From Streptomyces natalensis ATCC 27448 (lineage in GTDB: Bacteria > Actinomycetota > Actinomycetes > Streptomycetales > Streptomycetaceae): a DNA stretch of 64,000 nucleotides. Below are positions 7,915 through 15,488 of the stretch, in pieces (the first letter of the stretch is position 1; each line of letters begins with the position of its first letter). The stretch spans positions 1 to 64,000 of the forward strand of contig NZ_JRKI01000018.1 in assembly GCF_000935125.1 (NCBI RefSeq), written 5' to 3'. The position numbers and the translations under genes were made by a program. Below the pieces are notes generated by a model, which was not told where the DNA came from, did no database searches, and saw only the letters and a list, made by a program, of their open reading frames with translations.

Positions 7915-8361
7915 TCAAGAGCACCTTCTCAGCCCCGTCGACGCGGCCTGGGCCGCCCAGCTGGTCAAAATGTCGATCGCCGGATCCGTCTGGCCACGGG
8001 CGATGCCGCGGCTCATCCCACCCCACGGGCCGTCGGCGGGCCAGGTGCGCGTCAGCCACACCCACGTCGACACCACTGGATTGTCCATGTCCACGGTCGC
8101 CGGGTCGATGTCCGTCGCCTGCGCCAGCTCCTCGCCGAGCAGGATGGCGGCCAGCCTCCGCACGTTGGCGGGGCCCCTGCCCAGATGCCACAGGAGATGT
8201 CCGGTTGGCACCGGAGCTGAATCCTCGACGCCTTCGCCGAGGGCGGTCAGCGCGATGGCGATGATGGCGCGCACACCGGTGTAGTCCCAGCTGTCGTCGA
8301 CGACCGGCTGGTCCAGTGCGGCCAGCTCCCCCGCCTGCCCGTACGCCTGCTCCCACCCCAT
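7915..8361 (-). CDS. Hypothetical protein
   Basis: This soluble protein of about 148 residues has ATG 8361 preceded by GGAGGA at 7-8 bases. The sequence is protein-like throughout (DYTGVRAIIAIALTALGEG, PTGHLLWHLGRGPANVRR, VSTWVWLTRTWPADGPWG). It has helical, Ala-rich segments and several Trp residues. There is no signal peptide. I do not recognise it. The last residues (GLRRCS) run into the region of the HNH remnant and may not be the native end. Confidence 0.55.
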   Translation of the reverse strand: MGWEQAYGQAGELAALDQPVVDDSWDYTGVRAIIAIALTALGEGVEDSAPVPTGHLLWHLGRGPANVRRLAAILLGEELAQATDIDPATVDMDNPVVSTWVWLTRTWPADGPWGGMSRGIARGQTDPAIDILTSWAAQAASTGLRRCS

Positions 8362-8609
8362 GTCCGTCTCCTCCATCGTCAGCCCCGGCATCCCGTGCCG
8401 GCGGCCACGCTATCGGGACGTCCAGCACCGCCGTACGACGGGGATTGTGCTGATGAGAAGGATCGGGCGGCGGCTTCGCCGTTGTGGCACGCGAGGGGAT
8501 AGCGCAGACCTGTGCGGCACCGCGAGGATGGGCAAGGCATTCAGTCGGCAGGAGGGGCGCAGATGGACACGGCGCAGTATGAGACGCGGACCGCTGCGGG
8601 GGTGACAGC

Positions 8610-8912
8610 GTGACCGGGTTCCCCGGGCCCCGGCCGATAAGCGGTGATGCTGTCCGGCTCATTACCGGCTCCGTCTCGGTGACCATCACCGGGAGCATCA
8701 CGTCCCAGGGCATCCTGCGCGACGGCTGTGGCGTTCTTGAGCTCACGTTGCCGGATGCCGACCCGCAGCAGCGGCGTGACCTGGAGCGGGCCAAGTGGTA
8801 CCAGTACGAGCTGTACCGTGGCGGCGCGTTGCTCTACTCGTCTCCGCAACTGAGACTCAGTTCGACTCGGAGGGTGAAGGACGGGGCTCTGGTGGTGACC
8901 GGATCTCCCTGA
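8610..8912 (+). CDS. Possible hypothetical protein
   Basis: The frame of 100 codons starts at GTG 8610, with a weak GGGGG upstream. It contains plausible strand-rich sequence (SVSVTITGSITSQGILRDG, then KWYQYELYRGGALLYSSPQ) that reads like a small beta-rich domain. No homologue comes to mind. It could be a real small gene or the tail of a lost one. Confidence 0.4.
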   Translation: MTGFPGPRPISGDAVRLITGSVSVTITGSITSQGILRDGCGVLELTLPDADPQQRRDLERAKWYQYELYRGGALLYSSPQLRLSSTRRVKDGALVVTGSP

Positions 8913-9100
8913 CCGGCTGAGGCAGTGTTCTCACGGCAGCCGGGGTTCTGCACTGGCCGGACTTCGTCCTGGTGCTCGACGACGGCCGCCAGGTCGAGCG
9001 TCACGCCAGCCGTCACCGTCGGCCTGCGTGACGCTTCCCGGCCGTGGATACGGGTGACCACTCCGTCTCCCACATTCCTGGTGGGGGACGACTGTCCGGC

Positions 9101-9173
9101 TGTGCACTTGTGTACCAAACCCCGCGTTTTCCCTGGTGGACGCGCTCAGCTGTGTACCTATGTACTTGTGTAC
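9101..9173. repeat. Clustered GTGTAC repeats in a gene-free stretch (8913-9359)
   Basis: ACTTGTGTAC occurs exactly at 9106-9115 and again at 9164-9173. TGTGTACC occurs at 9109-9116 and 9151-9158, and another TGTAC lies at 9161-9165. GTAC is self-complementary, so these can be read as overlapping short inverted sites. The rest of 8913-9359 has no convincing gene. Such clusters can be operators of plasmid or integrative-element regulators, but no such regulator gene is next to it. Confidence 0.5.
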
Positions 9174-9359
9174 TGGGCGCCTCGGACGTGACGGGCTGGG
9201 GCGCGGCTCAGCGCCGCCCGACCGGCCCCGGCGGCGGGGCGGCAAGCGCGGCGTTCAGCACGGTGCCCAGCAACTCCCACAGCTGCTGCCCGGCCTCGGA
9301 GTCCGCGACTGAAGCCGGACGGAGCGCGATGGCGCACTGCATGAGGGTAGGGGCGAACT

Positions 9360-9443
9360 GCCCGCCGGCCGGACCGGATCGGCCGGCATCAACGGCTCGA
9401 TCCGGTCCCACATGGCATCAGCGATCACTAATCGGACGGACAC
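9360..9443 (-). pseudogene. N-terminal remnant of an IS5-family transposase
   Basis: The frame from GTG 9443 gives MSVRLVIADAMWDRIEPLMP followed by ADPVRPAG. The block 'D-x-M-W-x-R-I-E-P-L-M-P' is the typical start of IS5-type Streptomyces transposases. After 28 codons the similarity ends and the frame degenerates. It is only a fragment; no inverted repeats were found around it. Confidence 0.65.
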
Positions 9444-9521
9444 ATCCGATCAACTGACTTACCGACCAAGAGACACGCGTTAGGCCGTGACGCGTTCTCG
9501 TCGCCGGTGTCACTGTCGGGG

Positions 9522-9980
9522 TCAGCTCTCGACGGGGTACCGGCTGGTGATCGCGAGGCGGTTGAATGCGTTCATCAGGATGGCCAGCCAGATGATGGCC
9601 GAGATCTGGTCTTCGGTAAGCACGGCCGCGGCGGCGTTGTAGTCCTCGTCGCTGACGTGTCCGTCCGACACGCGTGTGACGGCCTCGGTGAGGCGGAGGG
9701 CGGCGCGTTCGGTCTCGGAGAAGTAGCTGGTCTCTTCCCATCCGGGCAGTACGGCGATCCGGTCGGGGTTTTCGCCCATCTGGAGGGCATCGCGGGTGTG
9801 CATGCGCAGGCAGAACGCGCAGCCGTTGATCTGGGAGGCGCGGATCTTCAGCAGCTCGACCAGGAGCGGGTCGAGACCCACTGCGGCAGCGGTCTCCTGC
9901 ACCTCTGTCGACAGGGCGGTGAGGGACTTGTAGGCGGCCGGGTGCTGCTTGGCGATGTTGACGCGGTGGGAGTCGTTCAT
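9522..9980 (-). CDS. Carboxymuconolactone decarboxylase / AhpD-like family protein
   Basis: This 152-residue protein has ATG 9980 preceded by AAGGAA. It shows the AhpD/CMD fold signature: a helical N-terminus, then LLVELLKIRASQINGCAFCLRMH with the redox-type Cys-x-x-Cys plus His, and AALRLTEAVTRVS later. Members are thiol-dependent peroxidase partners, decarboxylases or related enzymes; the substrate cannot be told. It is the last gene of the minus-strand group sigma factor, cupin lipoprotein, CMD protein. CMD-family genes are among the classical partners (the 'COE' set) of ECF41 sigma factors, which fits the sigma gene at 10760-11650. Confidence 0.85.
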   Translation of the reverse strand: MNDSHRVNIAKQHPAAYKSLTALSTEVQETAAAVGLDPLLVELLKIRASQINGCAFCLRMHTRDALQMGENPDRIAVLPGWEETSYFSETERAALRLTEAVTRVSDGHVSDEDYNAAAAVLTEDQISAIIWLAILMNAFNRLAITSRYPVES

Positions 9981-10098
9981 GGTTCCTTCTTTGGTTCGTG
10001 TGACCTGCGTCGCGCCCTTCGGGCACGACCAGGAGGCCGAAGTGTGTTCTGGGAGAGACAGAGTGCGCAGAGAGGGGCCGCCCGCTGCGTATCCCCGA

Positions 10099-10563
10099 CT
10101 AGGACTTCGGGTCGTCGGTCTTGAGTGCGTCTCCGGGGTTGGCAATGAAGACGACGAGAAGCTTGGCCGGCTTGGTCGTGCTGGTGTTCTCGGCTTGGAC
10201 GTGGTGGGCGCCCGGCGGCTCGACCCAGTTCTCGCCCTGGTGGTAGGTGGTGGTGGGCTGGCCTTCGAGCTTGCTGCGTACGCTGCCTTCGAGGACGTAT
10301 GCGTAGGCGAATGCCTGGCCGTGCCGGTGTGGTACCGCGCGGGCGTTGGGCGGGAAGTCGACGATCGCCGTGGTGAAGGTCTTGCCCTTCACGTTCGGAA
10401 GGTCCTGCTGGAGCAGGGGTTTGAGGGAATCGCTGGGGTGCTTCGATGCGACGGTCGCGGCCGAGGCATGGGCGTGGGCGGCTGGGGTCGAGTTGCTGCA
10501 GGCCGTGGCCGCGGCCAACGTGGCAACCGCCAGGAGGCCACTGGCTATCCGCATTTTGATCAT
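10099..10563 (-). CDS. Cupin-domain lipoprotein
   Basis: The 154-residue precursor has a lipoprotein signal peptide (basic MIKMR, a hydrophobic stretch, lipobox ATAC with the lipidated Cys at about residue 22). The rest is a single cupin: PHRHGQAFAYAYVLEGSV (first motif, with metal-binding His residues) and HQGENWVEPPGAHH (second motif). It should be an extracytoplasmic metal-binding protein; whether it is an enzyme or a sensor is open. It lies between the ECF41-type sigma gene and the CMD gene. An ECF41-type promoter motif (10731-10757) sits about 170 bp upstream of its start, so it is the best predicted target of that sigma factor. Confidence 0.85.
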   Translation of the reverse strand: MIKMRIASGLLAVATLAAATACSNSTPAAHAHASAATVASKHPSDSLKPLLQQDLPNVKGKTFTTAIVDFPPNARAVPHRHGQAFAYAYVLEGSVRSKLEGQPTTTYHQGENWVEPPGAHHVQAENTSTTKPAKLLVVFIANPGDALKTDDPKS

Positions 10564-10730
10564 GATGGGGCAGGTCCTTGCTCGGGAGGAGCGACTCGAG
10601 TGCGCGGTCCGTTCACAGGGCTCGCAGCGACTCGTTGTGGGGAAGGCGCAGCAGGTGGATGTGTGCCGTTGCGCACGATCGATCTCACCTCCGCGTCCTC
10701 CGTCGCACGGTTTTGCGTTCTCACCAAGGA

Positions 10731-10757
10731 GACGAGGTAGCCCCTGCGGGTGTGACA
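10731..10757 (-). promoter_or_regulatory. ECF41-type promoter: TGTCACA-N16-CGTC
   Basis: On the minus strand TGTCACA lies at 10757-10751 and CGTC at 10734-10731, separated by exactly 16 bases. As I recall it, this is the consensus described for promoters of group ECF41 sigma factors. It begins right at the stop codon of the ECF41-type sigma gene and reads toward the cupin lipoprotein gene, leaving a leader of about 160 bases. Confidence 0.75.
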
Positions 10758-10759
10758 GC

Positions 10760-11650
10760 TCAGAGGCGCACGAGTTTGTCGGGGTTGATGACCCTGCGGT
10801 ACGCGGTGATCAGACCGTCCGTGATCTGGACCGTGTCCACGGAGTGGACCCGGCCTTCGCGGTAGAACACCAGGGCGAGCTCGCCGCCGACCTCGGCGAA
10901 GTCGATGCGGTCCGGGTGCCACTGGCGCCCGACACGCGCCATGACCTCGGCGACGCGCTCGCCGCCGCGGATGAGCTTGCGTGCCGCGAAGGCCTTGCCG
11001 CCGCCGTCGGTGACGAAGACGGCGTCCGGGTGCAGGAGCCTGACCAGGCCGGCCAGGTCCCCGGCCTCGTACGCGGCGCGGAAAACCGCGAGGACGCGTT
11101 CGCGCTCCGCCTTCGACGCCTGCGGCATGGACTGCTTCGCCTTGGCCACCCGCCGTCGCGCCCGCGAGGCGAGCTGCCGGGCACCCGGCACGGAAACGTC
11201 CAGTACTTCGGCGATCTTGCCGAACTCGAGACCGAAGACATCGTGCAGGACGAAAGCCACCCGCTCCGGCGGGCTCAGCTCTTCCATGATCAGCAGCATC
11301 GCCGAGCTGACGGACTCATCGACGAGTACCGGCTGCGACGCGTCCGGACCCGTCAGCAGCGGCTCCGGCAGCCACGGCCCGACATAGCTCTCCCGACGGA
11401 CACGGGCACTCTTGAGAATGTCGTACGACCGCCGCGCGGCCACCGTCACCAGCCAAGCCCGCAGGTCACCGATGTCCCGCAGATCCGCTCCGGCCGCCCG
11501 CAACCACACATCCTGGGTCACGTCCTCGGCATCGGCCACACTCCCCAGCAGCCGGTACGCCGCACCGAAGACCGCGGGCCGATGACTCTCCCATCCGGCG
11601 CCGAGCGAGTCCTCCTGCTCAGACCGTCCAGGCCCGTGCCCGTCACTCAT
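10760..11650 (-). CDS. sigJ: ECF41 (SigJ-type) sigma factor with SnoaL-like C-terminal domain
   Basis: This protein of 296 residues starts at ATG 11650 and has GGAGGAGG upstream. Sigma region 2 contains HRPAVFGAAYRLLGSVADAE followed by DVTQDVWLRA. Region 4 contains LSPPERVAFVLHDVFGLEF and a helix-turn-helix. From about residue 180 there is an added SnoaL/NTF2-like domain (VFRAAYEAGDLAGLVRLLHP, then YRRVINPDKLVRL). In ECF41 factors this C-terminal domain replaces a separate anti-sigma factor and modulates activity. The end YRRVINPDKL resembles the conserved C-terminal motif of that group. It sits upstream of, and on the same strand as, the cupin and CMD genes. Confidence 0.92.
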   Translation of the reverse strand: MSDGHGPGRSEQEDSLGAGWESHRPAVFGAAYRLLGSVADAEDVTQDVWLRAAGADLRDIGDLRAWLVTVAARRSYDILKSARVRRESYVGPWLPEPLLTGPDASQPVLVDESVSSAMLLIMEELSPPERVAFVLHDVFGLEFGKIAEVLDVSVPGARQLASRARRRVAKAKQSMPQASKAERERVLAVFRAAYEAGDLAGLVRLLHPDAVFVTDGGGKAFAARKLIRGGERVAEVMARVGRQWHPDRIDFAEVGGELALVFYREGRVHSVDTVQITDGLITAYRRVINPDKLVRL

Positions 11651-11737
11651 ACAGATCGCAACCTCCTCCAGCCCGCCGATCCAGCGTAACCATTCGAACC
11701 TGGCCTCTCTCCGCGCGCACACCGAGCGCAGTCCCGC

Positions 11738-11836
11738 ACCCTTGAGCGGTGCAGCAACCGGCTCAAGCAGCGGCGCGGCCTGGCCACACGAGCCGATGCC
11801 ACCGCCTACCGCTTCCTCATCTGGACCGGACGCTGA
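11738..11836 (+). pseudogene. C-terminal remnant of an IS5-family transposase with its element end
   Basis: The frame reads TLERCSNRLKQRRGLATRAD and ends AYRFLIWTGR before TGA 11834-11836. 'E-R-x-x-N-R-L-K-x-x-R-G-L-A-T-R' is the conserved C-terminal block containing the catalytic Glu of Streptomyces IS5-type transposases. The bases that follow (CAAAGAGACAGGCC, to about 11851) look like the terminal sequence of such an element, joined to what was a CTA(G) target before later insertions. Only this end of the old element survives. Confidence 0.65.
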
Positions 11837-11855
11837 CCAAAGAGACAGGCCCTAA

Positions 11856-13254
11856 TACTGCAACGGTGTTTGTGTTGATGGGTGGGCAGTTTTATGGGCT
11901 GTGTCCGCGTCGTGTGTAGTGACTGATGCGGGCTTGGTGTTGTCGTTTTCGGCGCCAGTGTGACCAGTGCAGGATGTGGTCGACGGGTGTGGGTTGGCGG
12001 TTGGTGAGGCGAGTGATCAGGCGTCTGATCTCGGCGAGGCTGAGGTGGATGAGCTGGGAGGATCCGTTTCTGCTTTCCCGGCATCGAGTTCACGGGCCCG
12101 CAGGACGGTCAGGCAGGCGTGTGCTGCCATGGCCAGGGTGATGTGGCGGTGCCAGCCCGGGTAGCGGCGGACCTGGTAGTCGTCCAGGCCGCACTCCTGC
12201 TTCGCGGTCTGGAAGCATTCCTCGACGGCCCATCGGCTGCCGGCGATATGGATCAACTCGTCCAGGGTGGTGCCGGCCGGGCAGTAGGCGATGTAGTAGG
12301 AGATCTCCTCGGGCCGCCTGACGCTGCGACGGGCAACGACCCAGTGTCGGCGGTCCTCGCGGTGCCAGGGACGGACTTCGACACGAGCCCAGTCGAACAC
12401 CCGCATCCCGTGAGCACCGTTCCCGCAGGAGCGGCGTTTCCACTTCTGCCGTGGCAGGCCGGTGAACAGGTCGTGGACGGGGTGGTCCAGGGCCCAGCGG
12501 GTGACCACCGTGTCGTGGCGGGTGGTGGCCATGACGTGGAAGACGTCGGCCTGTTCCAGCTCATAGCGCCAGCCCTTGCTGAATCCATAGGCGGCATCCG
12601 CGGTCACCCACCTAAACGGGATCTTGTCCGCGATCGCGCGGCGGACCATCTTCTTGGCCATGACGACCTTGGTCTCGAAGCCGACCGCGTCATCGATACC
12701 GGCCCTGCGGCAGCGTTCGCGGTCGTCCGTCCAGGAGGTGGGCAGATACAACCGGCGGTCGATCAGCGTCCGGCCACCGCCGGCTGCATAGGCGAGGAAG
12801 ACGCCGACCTGGCAGTTCTCCGTCCGCCCCGCTGTTCCCGAGTACTGCCGCTGCACCCCTGCCGAAAGGGTCCCCTTCTTCAGGAAACCGGTGTCGTCCA
12901 CGATGAGAACCGCCTCGGGGTCGCCGAGGTTCTCCATGACGTAGTCGCGCACATCGTCGAGGACCTCATCGGCTTCCCACTCGATCCGGTTCAACAGCCG
13001 ATGGATACGGTCCGGAGCAGCGTGACCGGCCTGTTCGGCCAGTGTCCAGCCGTTCTTCCGCTCCAGTGGAGCGATCAGTCCCCGTATATAGGCAAGCGCC
13101 GACTCCCGCGGCTCCGATCTGGAAAACCGATGCACGAACCGCTCGTGCACAGCGTCCAGTTCATCGGCCCACACCCTGACATCAGCAAGGTCCCCACCCA
13201 TGAACAGACCAACGACCTGCCTGGCCAACCGTCACGGCAAACACCGTTGCAGTA
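11856..13254 (-). mobile_element. IS701-family insertion sequence, 1399 bp
   Basis: The terminal inverted repeats are perfect over 17 bp: TACTGCAACGGTGTTTG at 11856-11872 and its complement at 13238-13254. A 4-bp direct repeat, CTAA, flanks it at 11852-11855 and 13255-13258, the duplication size expected for IS701. It contains one intact transposase gene. The right-hand CTAA copy includes the first base of the neighbouring IS5-family element, so this element inserted at that element's left boundary and is the younger of the two. Confidence 0.93.
12017..13228 (-). CDS. IS701-family transposase
   Basis: This 403-residue DDE transposase contains the IS701 signature: first Asp in VLIVDDTGFLKKG (about residue 110), second in FRWVTADAAYGFSKGWRYEL (about 215), and Glu in SRWAVEECFQTAKQECGLDD (about 340), followed by HRHITLAMAAHACL. 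The gene is uninterrupted and fills the element, starting 26 bp inside the right inverted repeat. Probably functional. Confidence 0.95.
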   Translation of the reverse strand: MARQVVGLFMGGDLADVRVWADELDAVHERFVHRFSRSEPRESALAYIRGLIAPLERKNGWTLAEQAGHAAPDRIHRLLNRIEWEADEVLDDVRDYVMENLGDPEAVLIVDDTGFLKKGTLSAGVQRQYSGTAGRTENCQVGVFLAYAAGGGRTLIDRRLYLPTSWTDDRERCRRAGIDDAVGFETKVVMAKKMVRRAIADKIPFRWVTADAAYGFSKGWRYELEQADVFHVMATTRHDTVVTRWALDHPVHDLFTGLPRQKWKRRSCGNGAHGMRVFDWARVEVRPWHREDRRHWVVARRSVRRPEEISYYIAYCPAGTTLDELIHIAGSRWAVEECFQTAKQECGLDDYQVRRYPGWHRHITLAMAAHACLTVLRARELDAGKAETDPPSSSTSASPRSDA

Positions 13255-13257
13255 CTA

Positions 13258-14126
13258 AAGCGTGTTGCAGAAGGCTGTGATCAAGCAGGTCAGGGCTGGG
13301 TTTGACGGTCTTCGTCAGGCAGCCAGGGCCAGGTTGTGCATATGGGCGACAGCCTGGACCGCGTGATGGAGGCCGTTGCCGTGTTGCCGGCAGTCGCGGA
13401 GGATCTTGTAGTGCTTCATGCGGGCGAAGGTGTGCTCGACGCGGGTTCTCACGTGCCGGTGCTCGGCATTGTCGGTTTCCTCGCCGGGTAGCAGTGGCCG
13501 TCCAGGGCGTTTGCGGTGCGGGACGACGAGGCCGGTATTGATGTACGCGCCGTCTCCGAGCACGGTCACGCCCGCGGCGTGCTGGGCCAGGCCGGACTCC
13601 CGCCACACACGGGCGTCGGCCCTGTTGCCCGGAACGGGACGAGCGGCGGCGATCACCAGCCTCGTGTCCGCGTCGATGATGACCTGCACGTTCGCCGAGA
13701 ACCGGTAGTTGCGGGAGGAAGCACCGACGCGTCGGTCCCGGACCGGGATCAATGTGCCGTCCACAATCCACAGCCGTTCCGCCGCGTCGGCGGGACGCGT
13801 TGCCAGCTCGAGGGCAAGGAGAGGACTCAGCCGCTGGATGACTCGACACACGGTTGCCGGGGAACAGCCGAACAGCGGCGCGAGCTGCCGCATCGTGAGG
13901 TTCGTGCGGTAGTACACGGCCACCAACAGCACCCTGTCCGCAAGCGGTAGACACCAGGGCCGACCGCCACCAGGGCCGTTTCCGCCCCGCTCCCGCACTA
14001 CCTTCAACAACCGCTCGAACTGCCGCATCCGCAACCCGGTGAACGTCTCCACCCACAACGACTCAGCCCTCAGCACCCCACCCATACAGGGAAAATGCCC
14101 AGATCACAGCCTTCTGCAACACGCTT
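13258..14126 (-). mobile_element. IS5-family insertion sequence, 869 bp
   Basis: Nearly identical ends face each other: AAGCGTGTTGCAGAAGGCTG beginning at 13258 and its complement ending at 14126, a perfect inverted repeat of about 25 bp. It is flanked by TA on both sides (13256-13257 and 14127-14128). Removing it restores CTAG, a typical IS5-group target. It carries one intact transposase gene. Its left end directly touches the IS701-family element. Confidence 0.9.
13315..14085 (-). CDS. IS5-family transposase (DDE_Tnp_4 type)
   Basis: The protein has 256 residues. The N-terminal helix-turn-helix region contains YYRTNLTMRQLAPLFGCSPA and ATVCRVIQRLS. The catalytic core has its first Asp in LWIVDGTLIPVRDRRVG (about residue 110), its second in VTVLGDGAYINTGLV (about 170), and Glu in RTRVEHTFARMKHYKILRD (about 220). 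The gene lies entirely between the element's inverted repeats and is intact. Confidence 0.93.
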   Translation of the reverse strand: MGGVLRAESLWVETFTGLRMRQFERLLKVVRERGGNGPGGGRPWCLPLADRVLLVAVYYRTNLTMRQLAPLFGCSPATVCRVIQRLSPLLALELATRPADAAERLWIVDGTLIPVRDRRVGASSRNYRFSANVQVIIDADTRLVIAAARPVPGNRADARVWRESGLAQHAAGVTVLGDGAYINTGLVVPHRKRPGRPLLPGEETDNAEHRHVRTRVEHTFARMKHYKILRDCRQHGNGLHHAVQAVAHMHNLALAA

Positions 14127-14127
14127 T

Positions 14128-14406
14128 AGTCGCGGTGGAGGATGTCGAGTACGTCGAGGATGTGTCCGGTGTCGCGTACGACGCGGAACAGCTCGGAGAT
14201 GTGCACGGTGTCGCTTGGCCGCGCGTACGTGAGCAGCTCGCCGAACTTCGGCTGCTGAAGCGGGTGGAGGCGACTGGAGGTGCGGCCTCCTCCTCGAATG
14301 TCACCGGGTCCTCGATCCCGGCCTCGGCGAGGACGAAATTCTGACGGTCGGTCGACTGCTGGTCGGTCGACACCCGCTTGTAGACCAGGTTGGCCATGCT
14401 CGTCAT
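14128..14406 (-). pseudogene. Serine recombinase (resolvase/invertase type), frameshifted and truncated
   Basis: From ATG 14406 the frame gives MANLVYKRVSTDQQSTDRQN (after MTS), the catalytic N-terminus of small serine recombinases, with the active serine in RVST. After DPVTFEE the sequence continues in a second frame as FGELLTYARPSDTVHISELF and DTGHILDVLDILHRD. These correspond to the later part of the catalytic domain. The C-terminal helix-turn-helix is missing; the gene runs into the nested IS elements at 14128. Both the frameshift and the truncation inactivate it. Confidence 0.75.
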
Positions 14407-14535
14407 TCGATCGATTAACGACAGGCCGGGGGCCACCCATTCGGGCTGGTCTGATCCTGCTCGCGTTAGCTGGTTCCGGCTGCGGGCATCAAATTCGTGT
14501 CGTCAAGATCAGTTTGCACGCGGAGGAGGATGCGG

Positions 14536-14916
14536 ATGGGTGGCGGATCGTTCGGCGGGCCCGGTCAGGCGGTCGACCAGGTCACTGGGCCGGTACCGGA
14601 GGTGTTTGGCACTCCTGTCGACGCGGTGGTCCAAGGCGCAGACGACCGACTGGCAGAGCAGGAGGCCAAGGACCTGACCGAGCGAGCCATGGCCGTCATG
14701 GCGAAGGTCCTGGACTGCGACGTCGACGCCCTGCGGCCCGAGGCGGACCTCATCGAGGTCCTGGGTGCGGACGAGGAAACACTCGCCATCCTGGCCTGGC
14801 ACCTGGAGACGGTGCTGGAACTGGACGGCCTCGTCGAAGAAACGGACGACTGGCAGACGGTCGGCAGCGTGCTGTTCGACATCGGAGAGCTGGCCGCCGG
14901 ACTCACCTCTGCCTGA
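14536..14916 (+). CDS. Acyl-carrier-protein-like protein lacking the phosphopantetheine serine
   Basis: This protein of 126 residues has ATG 14536 with GGAGGA seven bases upstream. Residues from about 50 read ERAMAVMAKVLDCDVDALRP, then EADLIEVLGADEETLAILAW and later TVGSVLFDIGELAAG. The pattern closely follows an acyl carrier protein (helix 1, then 'D-L-I-E-x-L-G-A-D', helix 2, then 'T-V-G-x-V'). But the Gly-Ala-Asp-Ser-Leu motif is Gly-Ala-Asp-Glu-Glu-Thr, so the serine that carries 4'-phosphopantetheine is absent. The first 35 residues are Gly/Gln-rich. The IHF-like gene follows by 35 bp on the same strand. Confidence 0.6.
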   Translation: MGGGSFGGPGQAVDQVTGPVPEVFGTPVDAVVQGADDRLAEQEAKDLTERAMAVMAKVLDCDVDALRPEADLIEVLGADEETLAILAWHLETVLELDGLVEETDDWQTVGSVLFDIGELAAGLTSA

Positions 14917-14951
14917 CCCCGCCTCACCCGCCATCAACCAGGGAGAATCCT

Positions 14952-15266
14952 ATGACTCTGCCCACCATGACCGCCGAACAACGCAGCGCTGCGCTGGCGA
15001 AGGCCGCCACCGTCCGCAAGGCCAGGACGGAACTGATCGAACAGGTCCGTAAGGGCAGGGTGTCGATGGCCGAAGTGCTGAAGAGGGCCGATAAGGAAGA
15101 CCTCGTCAAAAAGACCAAGCTCGCGGCGATTATCAAGGCGCTGCCAGGGATCGGCCCGGTGAAGGCCGCCAAGCTTATGGACGAGGCCGAGATCCCCGCT
15201 GATCGCCGCATCGGCGGACTGGGCTCCAGGCAGCGCGCAGCCCTGCTGGAAGCCCTTAAGCACTGA
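14952..15266 (+). CDS. Actinobacterial integration host factor-like protein
   Basis: This basic protein of 104 residues starts at ATG 14952 with GGGAGAA upstream. It has the mIHF/sIHF layout: MTLPTMTAEQRSAALAKAAT with a basic helix, then VSMAEVLKRADKEDLVKKTK, then LAAIIKALPGIGPVKAAKLM (a helix-hairpin-helix-like DNA-binding turn) and RRIGGLGSRQRAALLEAL. Known members bind DNA without strong sequence preference and shape the nucleoid. In Streptomyces the housekeeping copy, as I recall, lies near gmk, so this is likely an extra paralogue within accessory DNA. It is probably co-transcribed with the carrier-like gene. Confidence 0.85.
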   Translation: MTLPTMTAEQRSAALAKAATVRKARTELIEQVRKGRVSMAEVLKRADKEDLVKKTKLAAIIKALPGIGPVKAAKLMDEAEIPADRRIGGLGSRQRAALLEALKH

Positions 15267-15296
15267 GCCCCCAAGCGCAGGACACAGGGGCAGCCA

Positions 15297-15339
15297 GGTG
15301 CCTGGGCGGGGAGTGTGACGGCCCCCTCGCCCAGGCACC
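15297..15339 (+). terminator. Hairpin terminator after the IHF-like gene
   Basis: GGTGCCTGGGCG at 15297-15308 pairs perfectly with 15328-15339 across a 19-base loop, 31 bp after the IHF-like stop. There is no clear T-run after it, which is common for Streptomyces terminators. Confidence 0.6.
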
Positions 15340-15488
15340 CGGCAGTGCTGTGCCAGGTCCGTCCGCTCACCGGGTCACGAAGGGGCCCCTACCCCGGCGG
15401 CACCATCACGCAGCCTGGCCGGGTGAATCAAGCAGACACGGGTAGCACCACGACCAGGCAATCGAACATGTGCGCGTATTCTTTGGGT

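Noticed and set aside
11856..14126. Adjacent IS701- and IS5-family elements as one composite transposon
   Set aside because: They belong to different families, have separate ends and duplications, and enclose no cargo. The junction shows stepwise insertion.
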